This document shows positions 37,135 through 45,590 of a DNA stretch of 64,000 nt, piece by piece; positions within the stretch are counted from its first letter, which is position 1; each line of letters opens with the position of its first letter. Origin of the DNA: JAMXLO01 sp963812075 (GTDB taxonomy: Bacteria; Pseudomonadota; Alphaproteobacteria; Acetobacterales; Acetobacteraceae); assembly GCA_963812075.1 (NCBI GenBank), contig CAWETN010000017.1, positions 1-64,000 on the forward strand, in the 5' to 3' direction. The position numbers were made by a program, and so were the translations under genes. The notes under the pieces were generated by a model that was not told where the DNA came from, made no database searches, and saw only the letters and a program-made list of their open reading frames with translations.

Positions 37135-38199
37135 ATGCGCGATGAAACCCGCATGCTGCTGGAGAGCATGGGCCGCCTGTTCGAGGACCACTGCACCAAG
37201 GCGGTCGCCGATGCCGCCGAGGCCGGCTCGTTCCCCGCTGCCCTCTGGCAGGCGGTGAGCGAGACCGGCGTGCCGCTGGCCGGCGTCGCCGGTTCCGAGG
37301 TCGAATGGTCCGACCTCTACGCCGTGCTGCGCGTCGCCGGCCGGTTCGCCGCACCTCTGCCGTTGACCGAGACCATCCTGGCAGCATGGATCGCTTCGTC
37401 GGCCGGCCTCGATGTCAGCGACACGCCGATGAGCGTGGGTCCGGTGCGTGCCGACGACCGGCTGACGCTGGAGCGCGACGGCAATGGCTGGCGGCTGTCC
37501 GGTCGTGCCAGCCGGCTGCCCTGGGCCACGGACGCCGGCCGGATCGTGCTGCTTGCCGATGGATCCGGCGGCGAGATGGTGGTCGCGCTGGATGGCGTGG
37601 CCGGCGCGGCCGTGACGGCCGGCCGCAACATGGCGGGCGAACCGCGCGACACGCTAGCGTTCGCGGCGCTGCGGGTGTCCGGCGACGCTGTGGCGCCGAC
37701 CGCACCTGGCGTGGACAGCGCCGCGCTGTACCGCCGCGGCGCACTGGCGCGCGCGGTGCTGATGGCCGGCGCGATGGAACGCGCGCTGGATACCGCGGTG
37801 ACCTATGCCGGCGAACGCAAGCAGTTCGGCCGGCCGATCGGCAAGTTCCAGGCGGTGCAGCAAAATCTTGCCGTGATGGCGGGACAGGTCGCCGCAGCCG
37901 GTGCGGCAGCCGATGCCGGCGTCGAGGCGCTGGCGATCGACGACCCGGCGAAGCAGGAGTTCCTGATCGCGCTTGCTAAAACCCGTGTCGGCGATGCGGC
38001 CACGCTGGCCGCCGAGATCGCCCACCAGGTGCACGGCGCCATCGGCTTCACCAAGGACTACGCGCTGCAGCTTTGCACGCGCCGGCTGTGGTCGTGGCGC
38101 GACGAGTTCGGCGGCGACACCGAATGGGCCGCACGGGTCGGCGCCTATGTGTGCGCCCGCGGTGGCGACGCGTTGTGGCCGACGCTGACCGAGGACTGA
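37135..38199 (+). CDS. Acyl-CoA dehydrogenase family protein (partner subunit)
   Basis: 354 residues, shorter and more divergent than its neighbour. The C-terminal half has the family signatures AGERKQFGRPIGKFQAVQQN and HQVHGAIGFTKDYALQLCTR, but the N-terminal half lacks the clear FAD/substrate motif (MSEPDSGSDL equivalent). Tandem pairs in which one subunit is degenerate form alpha2beta2 acyl-CoA dehydrogenases in actinobacterial and proteobacterial sterol or side-chain catabolism; I infer such pairing from the 11-base spacing. The start ATG 37135 follows GAGGGAGG. The next gene starts 11 bases after the stop. Confidence 0.88.
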   Translation: MRDETRMLLESMGRLFEDHCTKAVADAAEAGSFPAALWQAVSETGVPLAGVAGSEVEWSDLYAVLRVAGRFAAPLPLTETILAAWIASSAGLDVSDTPMSVGPVRADDRLTLERDGNGWRLSGRASRLPWATDAGRIVLLADGSGGEMVVALDGVAGAAVTAGRNMAGEPRDTLAFAALRVSGDAVAPTAPGVDSAALYRRGALARAVLMAGAMERALDTAVTYAGERKQFGRPIGKFQAVQQNLAVMAGQVAAAGAAADAGVEALAIDDPAKQEFLIALAKTRVGDAATLAAEIAHQVHGAIGFTKDYALQLCTRRLWSWRDEFGGDTEWAARVGAYVCARGGDALWPTLTED

Positions 38200-38210
38200 A
38201 CGCTCCCGCG

Positions 38211-38851
38211 ATGCAATTCGGTATCTTTCTGTACGAAGGCGCCGAACCGATCGATCTCGCGACCTTCGGGGTGCTGTCGGTGGCACGCCGGCTGCGACCC
38301 GAGATCGGCATCTGCACGATCACGCACCGGACGGCGGCATCACGACGCTGGCGAGCGGACTGCGGATCGTCGCGGATCATGACATCGGCACGGCGCCCAG
38401 GCTCGATGTGCTTGTTGTGACCGGAGGGCCGGGCTGGGTCGCACAGAGCCGCAGCGTCGCCACGCTCGACTTCATCCGCCGCCATGCTGCGTCGGCACTG
38501 ATCGTGTCGGTCTGCACGGGCGGCATGATCCTGGCAGCCAGCGGAACCCTCGACGGGCGCGCCGCGACCACGAAAAGCCGGGTCGTGCCGCCAGAGGTTT
38601 CGCTGCTGCACCGTATGCACAACGATCATCCGCAAATCGACGCGCGTGAAGCGAGCCTCGTCGATACCGGCGGGATCATCACCGGCGGCGGTGTGACGCT
38701 GTGCATCGACACGATGCTGCATGTGCTGGAGCGGCATTTCGGCGCCGCGATGGCGCGCGAGACGGCGCGCAGCATCGAATACCACCGGGCCTGGGCAGCG
38801 AATCTGGCCGATCTGCCACCCTTTGTCGTGCGGCACCCGCTTGAGCAATGA
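38211..38851 (+). CDS. DJ-1/PfpI (GlxA-like) family protein, frameshifted as read
   Basis: Restored length 213 residues. The first frame gives MQFGIFLYEGAEPIDLATFG, the typical start; after THR the protein continues in another frame as DGGITTLASGLRIVADHDIG and on to LVVTGGPGWVAQSRS and the nucleophile-elbow IVSVCTGGMILAASGTLDGR with its conserved Cys. One added base in the CC at about 38328-38329 restores THPDGGITTLASG. Unlike GlxA regulators there is no AraC domain, so it is a stand-alone DJ-1/PfpI protein of unknown activity (isonitrile hydratase-like members exist). It follows the acyl-CoA dehydrogenase pair by 11 bases. Confidence 0.8.
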
Positions 38852-38901
38852 CGAAATTGGTGGCTTGCTGTGGCGCATTGCAAAAACGGGGAGATGCACG
38901 C

Positions 38902-40143
38902 ATGACCAGATACACTCGCCGCTCCGTCATCCGGCTCGCGGGAGCCTCTGCCGCGGCAGGCACGTTGCGCCCGGCCCGTGGCTACGCCGCGGACAAGGCC
39001 GTCACCATCGGCATCGACCTGTCGCTGACCGGGGCAGATGCCGAAACCGCGGTGCGCATCCGCGACGGCTTCTCGCTGGCGATCGACGAATGCAACGCCA
39101 AGGGTGGCGCGGCCGGCTATCACCTCAACGTGCTGCTGTTGGATGACGGCACCGCCACAGCCGGGCAGTACGATCCGGCGCAGGCCGCCACCAACGTGCG
39201 CAAGATGGTCGCCGACCGCACCGTGGTCGCCGCACTCGGTCCGATGAGCAGCACGCCCGGCAAGTCCATGTCGCCGATCTTCAGCCAGGGCAATCTCGCC
39301 ACCATCACACCGACGTCCACCAATCCCGACATCACCGATCCGAAATTCGCCAATCTGTACCGGCCGGCCGGCAAGGCGGTGTACTTCCGCACCGTCACCA
39401 CCGATGCGTATCAGGGCCCCAACATGGCGAACTACTTCGCCGACACACTGAAGGTGAAAAGCGTGTACGGCCTGGACGACAGCGGCGCCTATGGCATCGG
39501 CATCGCCACCGCGTTCGAGGCGCAGGCGAAGAAGCGGGGCATCGAGGTGCTGGGGCACGATCGTCTCGATCCGAAGGCGGCCGACTACACGCCGGTGCTG
39601 ACCAAGATCAAGGCTCTCGGCGCTCAGTCGATTTACTACGGCGGCGATGCGCAGGCCGGCGTGAAGCTGGCCAAGCAGGCCTACGATCTGGTGCCGAACG
39701 TGATCAAGGCGGGCGGTGACGGTATGTACGGTCCCTCGATCCTGCAGGGAGCCGGCTTCCCGTCGGCCGACGGCTGGTACGCGACCGTTGCCTGTCCGCA
39801 CATGATGGAAGAAGCGGACATGCAGCCCTGGGTGAAGCGCTTCGTCGAGAAGAGCGGGCGGCAGCCGTCCGACTACTCGATCACCGCCTACGACGCGGTG
39901 CTGGTGGTGATCGACGCGATCGAGCGACTGGCAAAGGCCGGCAAACCGATCGACCGAGTCAACATGCGCGATGCGATCGCCGAGACCAAGCTGAACACCC
40001 TGCAGGGCGAGGTCAGCTTCGACGAGAATGGCGACTTGAAGCAGAAGGTGATCGCGGTGTTCCAGGTGAAGCATGACACCGCACATCCGGTGGACGACCT
40101 GATCCACCAGTACAAATACGTGGGCGTCGCACCGCAGGTGTAG
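38902..40143 (+). CDS. Branched-chain-type ABC transporter substrate-binding protein
   Basis: 413 residues, Peripla_BP_6 (LivJ/LivK-like) family. A Tat-like signal with TRRSVIRLAGASAAAG leads into VTIGIDLSLTGADAETAVRI, then LNVLLLDDGTATAGQYDPAQ, VAALGPMSSTPGKSMSPIF and ITAYDAVLVVIDAIERLAKA. The ligand could be an amino acid, amide or aromatic acid; nothing in the sequence decides. No permease or ATPase gene is present in the window, so it either works with a transporter encoded elsewhere or is a sensor protein. Start ATG 38902 follows GGGGAGA. Located 50 bases after the DJ-1 gene. Confidence 0.9.
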   Translation: MTRYTRRSVIRLAGASAAAGTLRPARGYAADKAVTIGIDLSLTGADAETAVRIRDGFSLAIDECNAKGGAAGYHLNVLLLDDGTATAGQYDPAQAATNVRKMVADRTVVAALGPMSSTPGKSMSPIFSQGNLATITPTSTNPDITDPKFANLYRPAGKAVYFRTVTTDAYQGPNMANYFADTLKVKSVYGLDDSGAYGIGIATAFEAQAKKRGIEVLGHDRLDPKAADYTPVLTKIKALGAQSIYYGGDAQAGVKLAKQAYDLVPNVIKAGGDGMYGPSILQGAGFPSADGWYATVACPHMMEEADMQPWVKRFVEKSGRQPSDYSITAYDAVLVVIDAIERLAKAGKPIDRVNMRDAIAETKLNTLQGEVSFDENGDLKQKVIAVFQVKHDTAHPVDDLIHQYKYVGVAPQV

Positions 40144-40150
40144 CCATCTT

Positions 40151-40221
40151 CCCGGTCAATGCGGGCGTAGCAGGCGATCCTTCCATATCTATGGAGATTG
40201 CTTCTTTACACTCGCAATGCC
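40151..40221. repeat. Decayed copy of an interspersed palindromic repeat
   Basis: GGTCAATGCGGGCGTAGCAG near 40154 and GGAGATTGCTTCTTTACACT with CTCGCAATGCC to 40221 match, with several changes, the two arms of the palindrome better preserved at 46751-46833. Its right arm overlaps the end of the alpha/beta hydrolase gene and supplies its last codons and stop. Confidence 0.55.
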
Positions 40222-41201
40222 AGCATGAAGTCACGCAGTGCCGGTGCCCACTTCGCGGCATCGGCGCCTGACGCCAGGTGGCCCTTGTCGCTGTCGATCT
40301 CGAAGTAGTCAGCCTCGACGCCCGCCTTGCGCAGGTCGTCCATCACACCCGGCGCCAGGCTGGGAGGGAACAACTCGTCAGTGCGCGACAGCACGTAGAG
40401 CACCGGGACCCGGATGCGATGCAACTCCGGCGTCACGTCGTACGCCTCCATCGCGCGGCCGAGGATCAGCAGCGAATTCGCGTCGAACTCGTTGGCCCAG
40501 ACGGAGGCTAACCGGGTAATCTCCGCCTCCGAGGCGTTCATGCCGTAGCGCTGCAGTGTTTCCACCCGCAGGGCGAGCAGCGTCGCGGCCATGCCTTGCG
40601 TCTCGTAGTAGTTGCCGCCATGCCAGTTGGGGTCACGCTCGAAGCGGGCCAGCAGCGTGGCTACGCGATCGCGGCCCGCTGCGCGCGGCGACGACACCAC
40701 TGGCACGACGGCGTCCATGTCGTCGGGGAACGTCACCGCCCACTGGAACGCCTGGAACCCGCCATATGACGGCCCGATCACGGCGCGCAGGTGCCACACG
40801 CCGAGATGCTGCAGCAGGCGACGCTGCGCGGTGACGATGTCGGCCACCGTGATGTGCGGGAAGCGCGATCCATATGGCCTGCCGGTGCGCGGATCGAGCG
40901 ACGCGGCGTTGGTCGAGCCATAGCTGGAGCCCAGCATGTTGGAGCACACGACGAAGCAGCGATCGGTGTCGATCGGCGCGCCGGGACCCACCAGCAGGCT
41001 CCACGAACCTTCGGACGATCCCGCGCCGGACTCGATCATGCGGTGCCCGCTGGTGTAGCCGTGGGTGACCAGCACGGCGTTGCGCCCGCCCGCCGCGAGT
41101 TGCCCACGCGTGCAGTAGGCAATGGTGACCTCGGGCAGCACGTCGCCGTTCTGCAGCCGGAAGTCGCTGAAGGTGAAGGTCGCGTGCTGGGTGTCGCTCA
41201 T
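40206..41201 (-). CDS. Alpha/beta hydrolase of the homoserine O-acetyltransferase type
   Basis: 331 residues. The nucleophile elbow is AVIGPSYGGFQAFQWA (Ser in GPSYGG, where MetX has GPSMGG); the catalytic acid is Asp in LSRTDELF and the base His in DSDKGHLASG. NAVLVTHGYTSGHR holds the oxyanion region. The family includes homoserine acetyltransferase and hydrolases; the altered elbow and the catabolic context favour a hydrolase. The start ATG 41201 follows GGAGAG. The gene is divergent from the NHL-repeat gene with 61 bases between. Its C-terminal LALRV and stop come from a palindromic repeat, so the natural end may have been replaced. Confidence 0.82.
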   Translation of the reverse strand: MSDTQHATFTFSDFRLQNGDVLPEVTIAYCTRGQLAAGGRNAVLVTHGYTSGHRMIESGAGSSEGSWSLLVGPGAPIDTDRCFVVCSNMLGSSYGSTNAASLDPRTGRPYGSRFPHITVADIVTAQRRLLQHLGVWHLRAVIGPSYGGFQAFQWAVTFPDDMDAVVPVVSSPRAAGRDRVATLLARFERDPNWHGGNYYETQGMAATLLALRVETLQRYGMNASEAEITRLASVWANEFDANSLLILGRAMEAYDVTPELHRIRVPVLYVLSRTDELFPPSLAPGVMDDLRKAGVEADYFEIDSDKGHLASGADAAKWAPALRDFMLALRV

Positions 41202-41262
41202 GCTGGCTCTCTCCGCTTCTGGTGATAGGTTAGCCCAAAACCCAGAGGTGAGGAGGCCACAT

Positions 41263-42219
41263 ATGGCGATCATCGTCGGCTCCGGTGACCACCGCTACGA
41301 GGTGATCGAGAACTGGGGGAAGCTGCCCGACGGCTGGCATTACGGCGAGGTCGCCGCCGTCGGCGTGGACAGCAAGGACAACGTCTATGTGTTCGCCCGC
41401 AGCGAACACCCGATGATGGTGTTCGACCGCGAAGGCAACTTCCTGCGCTCGTGGGGCGAGGGACTGTTCAAGCGGCCGCACGGCGTCCACCTCGCGCCCG
41501 ACGACACGATCTACTGCACCGACGACGGCGACCATACGGTGCGCCGCCTGACGCTGGAGGGGAAGCTGCTGCTGGAGATCGGTGTGCCGGGCGAACCGGC
41601 GCCGCTGTACGGCGGCGATCCGTTCAATCGCTGCACCCACACCGCGCTGTCGCCCGAAGGCGACCTCTACGTCGCCGACGGCTACGGCAATGCGCGGGTG
41701 CACAAGTATTCGCCGAACGGCAGGTTGCTGTTCTCTTGGGGCGAGCCGGGAACCGACCCGGGCGCGTTCAACATCGTGCACAATATCTGCTGCGACGAGG
41801 ACGGCTGGGTTTACGTGGCGGACCGCGAGAACCACCGCGTGCAGGTGTTCGACGGCAAGGGCAAGTACAACGGCCAGTGGAACAACCTGCATCGGCCCTG
41901 TGGGCTGTGCATGACGCGCGGCAGGAACCCAGTCGCCTATATCGGCGAGAGTGGCCCCGGCATGGCGGTGAATGCGAAGTCGCCCGGCATCGGTCCGCGC
42001 GTATCGATCGTGACGCACGAGGGCAAGCCGATCGCGCGGCTGGGCGATGCGACGCGCGAGCGGCCCAGCCAGTTCGTCGCGCCGCACGGCGTGGCGATCA
42101 ATTCGCATGGCGACATCTATGTGGGCGAGGTATCGCGCACCGCGATGCGCAATCGCGGCACGCCGATCGCGTCCACCGAGGACATCCGCTGCATGCAGAA
42201 GCTGGTGAAGCTGCCCTGA
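41263..42219 (+). CDS. NHL-repeat (six-bladed beta-propeller) protein
   Basis: 318 residues made of NHL-type blades: VGVDSKDNVYVFARSEHPMM, PHGVHLAPDDTIYCTDDGDH, TALSPEGDLYVADGYGNARV, CCDEDGWVYVADRENHRVQV and APHGVAINSHGDIYVGEVSR. The fold resembles peptidylglycine alpha-amidating lyase and SMP-30-like hydrolases; no signal peptide is seen, so it is probably cytoplasmic. In relatives, such propellers act as lyases or lactonases, but the activity here is unknown. The ATG 41263 follows GAGGAGG. The stop TGA overlaps the ATG of the Rieske oxygenase (TGATG), so translation is coupled and the two proteins probably serve one pathway. Confidence 0.85.
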   Translation: MAIIVGSGDHRYEVIENWGKLPDGWHYGEVAAVGVDSKDNVYVFARSEHPMMVFDREGNFLRSWGEGLFKRPHGVHLAPDDTIYCTDDGDHTVRRLTLEGKLLLEIGVPGEPAPLYGGDPFNRCTHTALSPEGDLYVADGYGNARVHKYSPNGRLLFSWGEPGTDPGAFNIVHNICCDEDGWVYVADRENHRVQVFDGKGKYNGQWNNLHRPCGLCMTRGRNPVAYIGESGPGMAVNAKSPGIGPRVSIVTHEGKPIARLGDATRERPSQFVAPHGVAINSHGDIYVGEVSRTAMRNRGTPIASTEDIRCMQKLVKLP

Positions 42220-43436
42220 TGCTCAGCGCGGAACGCAACCGGCTGCTCACCGCGGTCGGACCAGGCACGCCTATGGGAACGCTGCTGCGGCGCTACTGGC
42301 AGCCAGTGGCAGCGGTGGCCGAGTTCGACGACACGCCTACCAAGCCGGTGCGGCTGTTCGGCGAAGATCTTGTGCTGTACAAGGACCTTTCCGGGCATTA
42401 TGGCCTGCTGGAGCGGCACTGCCCGCACCGCAGCGCGGATCTCAGCTACGGCATCGTCGAAGCGTGCGGTCTGCGCTGCAGCTACCACGGCTGGATGTTC
42501 AACTCGGCCGGCGCCTGCCGCGAGCAGCCGTTCGAGGACCTCGACGCGCCCGAGATCCGCTTCCGCGACCAGATCCGCATCCGTGCCTATCGGGTGGAGG
42601 CGAAGGCCGGGCTGCTGTGGGCCTATCTCGGACCCGAGCCAGCGCCGCTGGTACCGAACTGGGAGCCGTTCACCTGGGCCAACGGCTTCGTGCAGATCGT
42701 GTTTGCCACGGTGCCTTGCAACTGGTTGCAGTGCCAGGAGAACTCGATCGATCCCGTGCATTTCGAGTGGATGCACGACAATTGGGACGCCCGCCTGAAG
42801 GGGCGCAACGAGTACGCGCCTCGTCATGTCAAGCTGGCGTTCGATGAATTCGACTACGGCCTCACCTATCGCCGGGTACGCGAGGACTCGGATGAGACCA
42901 GCGAACTATGGACTGTTGGGCGCGTGTGTCTATGGCCGAACGCGCTGTTCACCGGCAACCACTTCGAATGGCGCGTGCCGATCGACGATACCAGCACGCT
43001 GAGCGTCGGCTGGTTCTTCTCCCGCGTGCCGCGCGAGCGCGAACCCTATGTGCAAGGCAGCATTCCCTGCTGGTATTCGCCGATTGTGGACGACAAGACC
43101 GGACGCTGGATCACCAGCCACATCATGAACCAGGATTTCGTCGGTTGGGTCGGCCAGGGCGCCATCACCGACCGGCGGCGCGAGCATCTGGGCCGCAGCG
43201 ACCGCGGCATCGTCATGATGCGGCAGCGGTTCTTCAAGGACCTCGACACCGTCGCGGGCGGCGGCGAGCCGAAGGCGATCGTGCGCGATCCCGCGGTGAA
43301 TCGTTGCATCGAACTGCCGATCATCGGGCGCAGGCACTTTGTCGAGGGAACCGCGCCGCCGCGCCGCGGGTTTCCGTTCCTGGCGGGGCAGCCGGACGCC
43401 GTCCGGCGCGCCTATGACGCGGCGATGGGGTTCTGA
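42219..43436 (+). CDS. Rieske non-heme iron oxygenase (large subunit type)
   Basis: 405 residues. The N-terminal Rieske [2Fe-2S] domain has HCPHRSADLSYG and RCSYHGWMF (CxH...CxxH). The C-terminal catalytic domain carries the mononuclear iron site ENSIDPVHFEWMHDNW (D-x2-H-x4-H). It resembles phthalate 4,5-dioxygenase and vanillate O-demethylase-type oxygenases, which hydroxylate or demethylate aromatic or related compounds. A reductase partner is not found within the window. ATG 42219 overlaps the previous stop by one base. It converges on the amidohydrolase gene with a 25-base overlap of the two 3-prime ends. Confidence 0.92.
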   Translation: MLSAERNRLLTAVGPGTPMGTLLRRYWQPVAAVAEFDDTPTKPVRLFGEDLVLYKDLSGHYGLLERHCPHRSADLSYGIVEACGLRCSYHGWMFNSAGACREQPFEDLDAPEIRFRDQIRIRAYRVEAKAGLLWAYLGPEPAPLVPNWEPFTWANGFVQIVFATVPCNWLQCQENSIDPVHFEWMHDNWDARLKGRNEYAPRHVKLAFDEFDYGLTYRRVREDSDETSELWTVGRVCLWPNALFTGNHFEWRVPIDDTSTLSVGWFFSRVPREREPYVQGSIPCWYSPIVDDKTGRWITSHIMNQDFVGWVGQGAITDRRREHLGRSDRGIVMMRQRFFKDLDTVAGGGEPKAIVRDPAVNRCIELPIIGRRHFVEGTAPPRRGFPFLAGQPDAVRRAYDAAMGF

Positions 43437-44533
43437 GCGGGAGCCGCAATCCCCAGCAGCCGCGCGGCGTTCAGTCCCAGGATCGCTCTGCGTTCCTCCG
43501 CGCTCAAACCCGGAGCGCCTTCAATGAAGCCGATCGGATCGACCTCGCCCATGTCGGCGGGATAGTCGGTGCCCACCAGCACATGATCCGCGCCGTACTG
43601 CTGCACCAGGTACTCGAGCTGCGGGTGGGTATAGACCAGGGAATCGAAATACAGACGCCTCAGGTAATCGGTCGGCATGGCGTCGACCTGCTCGCAGCAG
43701 TCGGGCCGCGCGCTCGCCGCATGGTCGATGCGTCCGGAATACGCCGGCAGATAACCGCCGCCATGCGCCAGCACCAGCTTGAGGTTCGGGCACGCCTCGA
43801 GCACGCCGCCGAAGATCAGGTGATGCACCGCGACCGTGGTATCCAGCGGATTGCCGATGACGTTGGTGAAGTAGTGATCGCCGAACCGCCGCGCCTCGGT
43901 GAAGCCGGTAGGATGCATGAACAGCGTCAACCCAAGCTCTTCCGCCTTGGCGAAGATTGGCCGGAAACGGTCGGACGACAGATCCTCGCCGGCGACGTTG
44001 GTGGCGATCTCGATGCCGCGCAGACCGAGCGAACGATGCAGCCGCTCGAGCTCCGCCACCGCCAGCTCCGGCGCCTGAAACGGCACCGTGCCGAGCCCGG
44101 CGAAACGATCCGGATGGCGCGCGACGATGTCGGCGATGTTGTCGTTGATCGCCCGCGCCGTGGCGATGCCGAGATCGGGCGGCGTGTCGTAGTAGGTCTG
44201 GTTGGGCGCCGGCGTCAGCGCCTGGATATCGATCCCCATCACGTCCATGTCGGCGAGCCGCTGCTCCACCGAGGTGAACTGCACGCGCGTCCGCTCCACC
44301 TGCTGGCGGTTGACCTCGCGCGTGCGCGCATTGGCGAACACCTCGCGCGGGCGACGATCGACGGCGCCGGCCGAACGGAACATCGCCTCGGCCGACTCGG
44401 TCAGCACGTGGCAGTGGATATCGACGGTGAAGTGCTTGCCGCGCGGATGCGGCGGGCCGGGAAACCGTCCCGGAATGCGTGCCTCCGGCCGGCCGACAGC
44501 TGAACAGCATCTACACGCTCCCCGTCTCGACAT
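43412..44533 (-). CDS. Amidohydrolase family protein (ACMSD-like)
   Basis: About 373 residues of the Amidohydro_2 type, metal-dependent TIM-barrel enzymes that include aminocarboxymuconate-semialdehyde decarboxylase and gamma-resorcylate decarboxylase. Metal ligands: HxH in VDIHCHVL, His in LFMHPTGF, His in LAHGGGYLPAYSGR and Asp in VGTDYPADMG. This class decarboxylates or hydrolyses aromatic carboxylates and muconate derivatives, which fits the neighbouring Rieske oxygenase. The start is uncertain: the in-frame ATG at 44533 overlaps the previous stop by 23 bases and the first 30 residues are unusual, but no internal start fits better. Confidence 0.85.
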   Translation of the reverse strand: MSRRGACRCCSAVGRPEARIPGRFPGPPHPRGKHFTVDIHCHVLTESAEAMFRSAGAVDRRPREVFANARTREVNRQQVERTRVQFTSVEQRLADMDVMGIDIQALTPAPNQTYYDTPPDLGIATARAINDNIADIVARHPDRFAGLGTVPFQAPELAVAELERLHRSLGLRGIEIATNVAGEDLSSDRFRPIFAKAEELGLTLFMHPTGFTEARRFGDHYFTNVIGNPLDTTVAVHHLIFGGVLEACPNLKLVLAHGGGYLPAYSGRIDHAASARPDCCEQVDAMPTDYLRRLYFDSLVYTHPQLEYLVQQYGADHVLVGTDYPADMGEVDPIGFIEGAPGLSAEERRAILGLNAARLLGIAAPAQNPIAAS

Positions 44534-45590
44534 AGCGCCTGATCTCGGCGGCCTGCATTCCCGCGAGCCCCATGCGCTCCAGCGTGCGCGCCTCGGCGGC
44601 GAAGTCGCGGCCGGTCATCGCGCGCACCAGCGTGATCAGCGCATCGATCGCCGGTGTCTTCACGCTGGCAGCGGCCCCGAGCGCGCTCATCGGCATCAGC
44701 CCGACCGGCACATCCTCGGTGATGTATTTGTGTGCGAACGACTTCGGCGTTCCGGTCGCCTGGTACGGGCCGTCGCTGTTGGTGGTGAGCAGCTGGCAGG
44801 TCTCCGTCAGATCGGCGCCGCGCACGCCGTAGGTGCGATCGAACCAGTCCTCCAGCGTCGGCACCGCCGCGTCCAGCGCAGCGGCGACTGCCACCCTCTC
44901 GGCATTGATCGCCTGGTACAGTCGCGCGATGGAGGGTGTGACGCCGTCCGCGTAGAAGCGATAGCTCTCGCCACGGTCGATCTTGCCGGCGTTCCCAACG
45001 CAGTTCGCCACGTGCAGCATCGCGTTCGCATTGGTGAACCCGGTGTGGATCACATCCGGCGCGGCGATCGCATGCGGGAACAGCGGCGCTAGCCGCGGAA
45101 ACACTGCATCTATGCAATTGCCGGGAAATGCCGCGATCTGCAGCCACCGCTTCTTCACGATGGGTCGGATCCGCGTCGGACCGAGCAGCCAGTTGGAGAA
45201 CGGATAGTTGTCCATCTCGGCGACCGCGATGTCCGCCCGGCCGAGCGCCCGACGCACCACCAGCGCTCCGCCGGTATTGCCCTGGATCAGCAGGATGATC
45301 TGCCGCTCGGTCAGCAGCGGTGCCAACGCGCGCGCCACCGTCTCCTGCGCATTGCCGCCGGTCACCACAATGATGATCTCGGCGCCATCGACGGCCTCGG
45401 CCAGATCGGTGGTCGCGCGCTCGGTCGCTGCCAGGCCGTGCCCCTCCACATCGACGCCGCCATGCGCGCGGATCTCGGCCAGCCGCGTGTCGTCGAGGTC
45501 GTGCAGCCGCAGCCGGTGTCCGGCCAGGCCTAGCTCCGCGACCAGATACACACCGCCGATGCCGGCACCGATGATCGCGACCGTGGTCAC
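44511..45590 (-). CDS. Opine/octopine dehydrogenase family protein
   Basis: 359 residues with an N-terminal Rossmann domain, VAIIGAGIGGVYLVAELGLA, and a C-terminal all-helical domain of the NAD/NADP octopine/nopaline dehydrogenase fold (LLTTNSDGPYQATGTPKSFA, ITEDVPVGLMPMSALGAAAS). Related to ketopantoate reductase. These enzymes reductively couple a keto acid and an amino acid, or oxidise the reverse; the substrate is unknown. GTG 45590 overlaps the stop of the CoA transferase gene (GTGA), and its own stop lies within the next gene's start region, so this and the flanking genes are translationally coupled. Confidence 0.85.
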   Translation of the reverse strand: MTTVAIIGAGIGGVYLVAELGLAGHRLRLHDLDDTRLAEIRAHGGVDVEGHGLAATERATTDLAEAVDGAEIIIVVTGGNAQETVARALAPLLTERQIILLIQGNTGGALVVRRALGRADIAVAEMDNYPFSNWLLGPTRIRPIVKKRWLQIAAFPGNCIDAVFPRLAPLFPHAIAAPDVIHTGFTNANAMLHVANCVGNAGKIDRGESYRFYADGVTPSIARLYQAINAERVAVAAALDAAVPTLEDWFDRTYGVRGADLTETCQLLTTNSDGPYQATGTPKSFAHKYITEDVPVGLMPMSALGAAASVKTPAIDALITLVRAMTGRDFAAEARTLERMGLAGMQAAEIRRYVETGSV

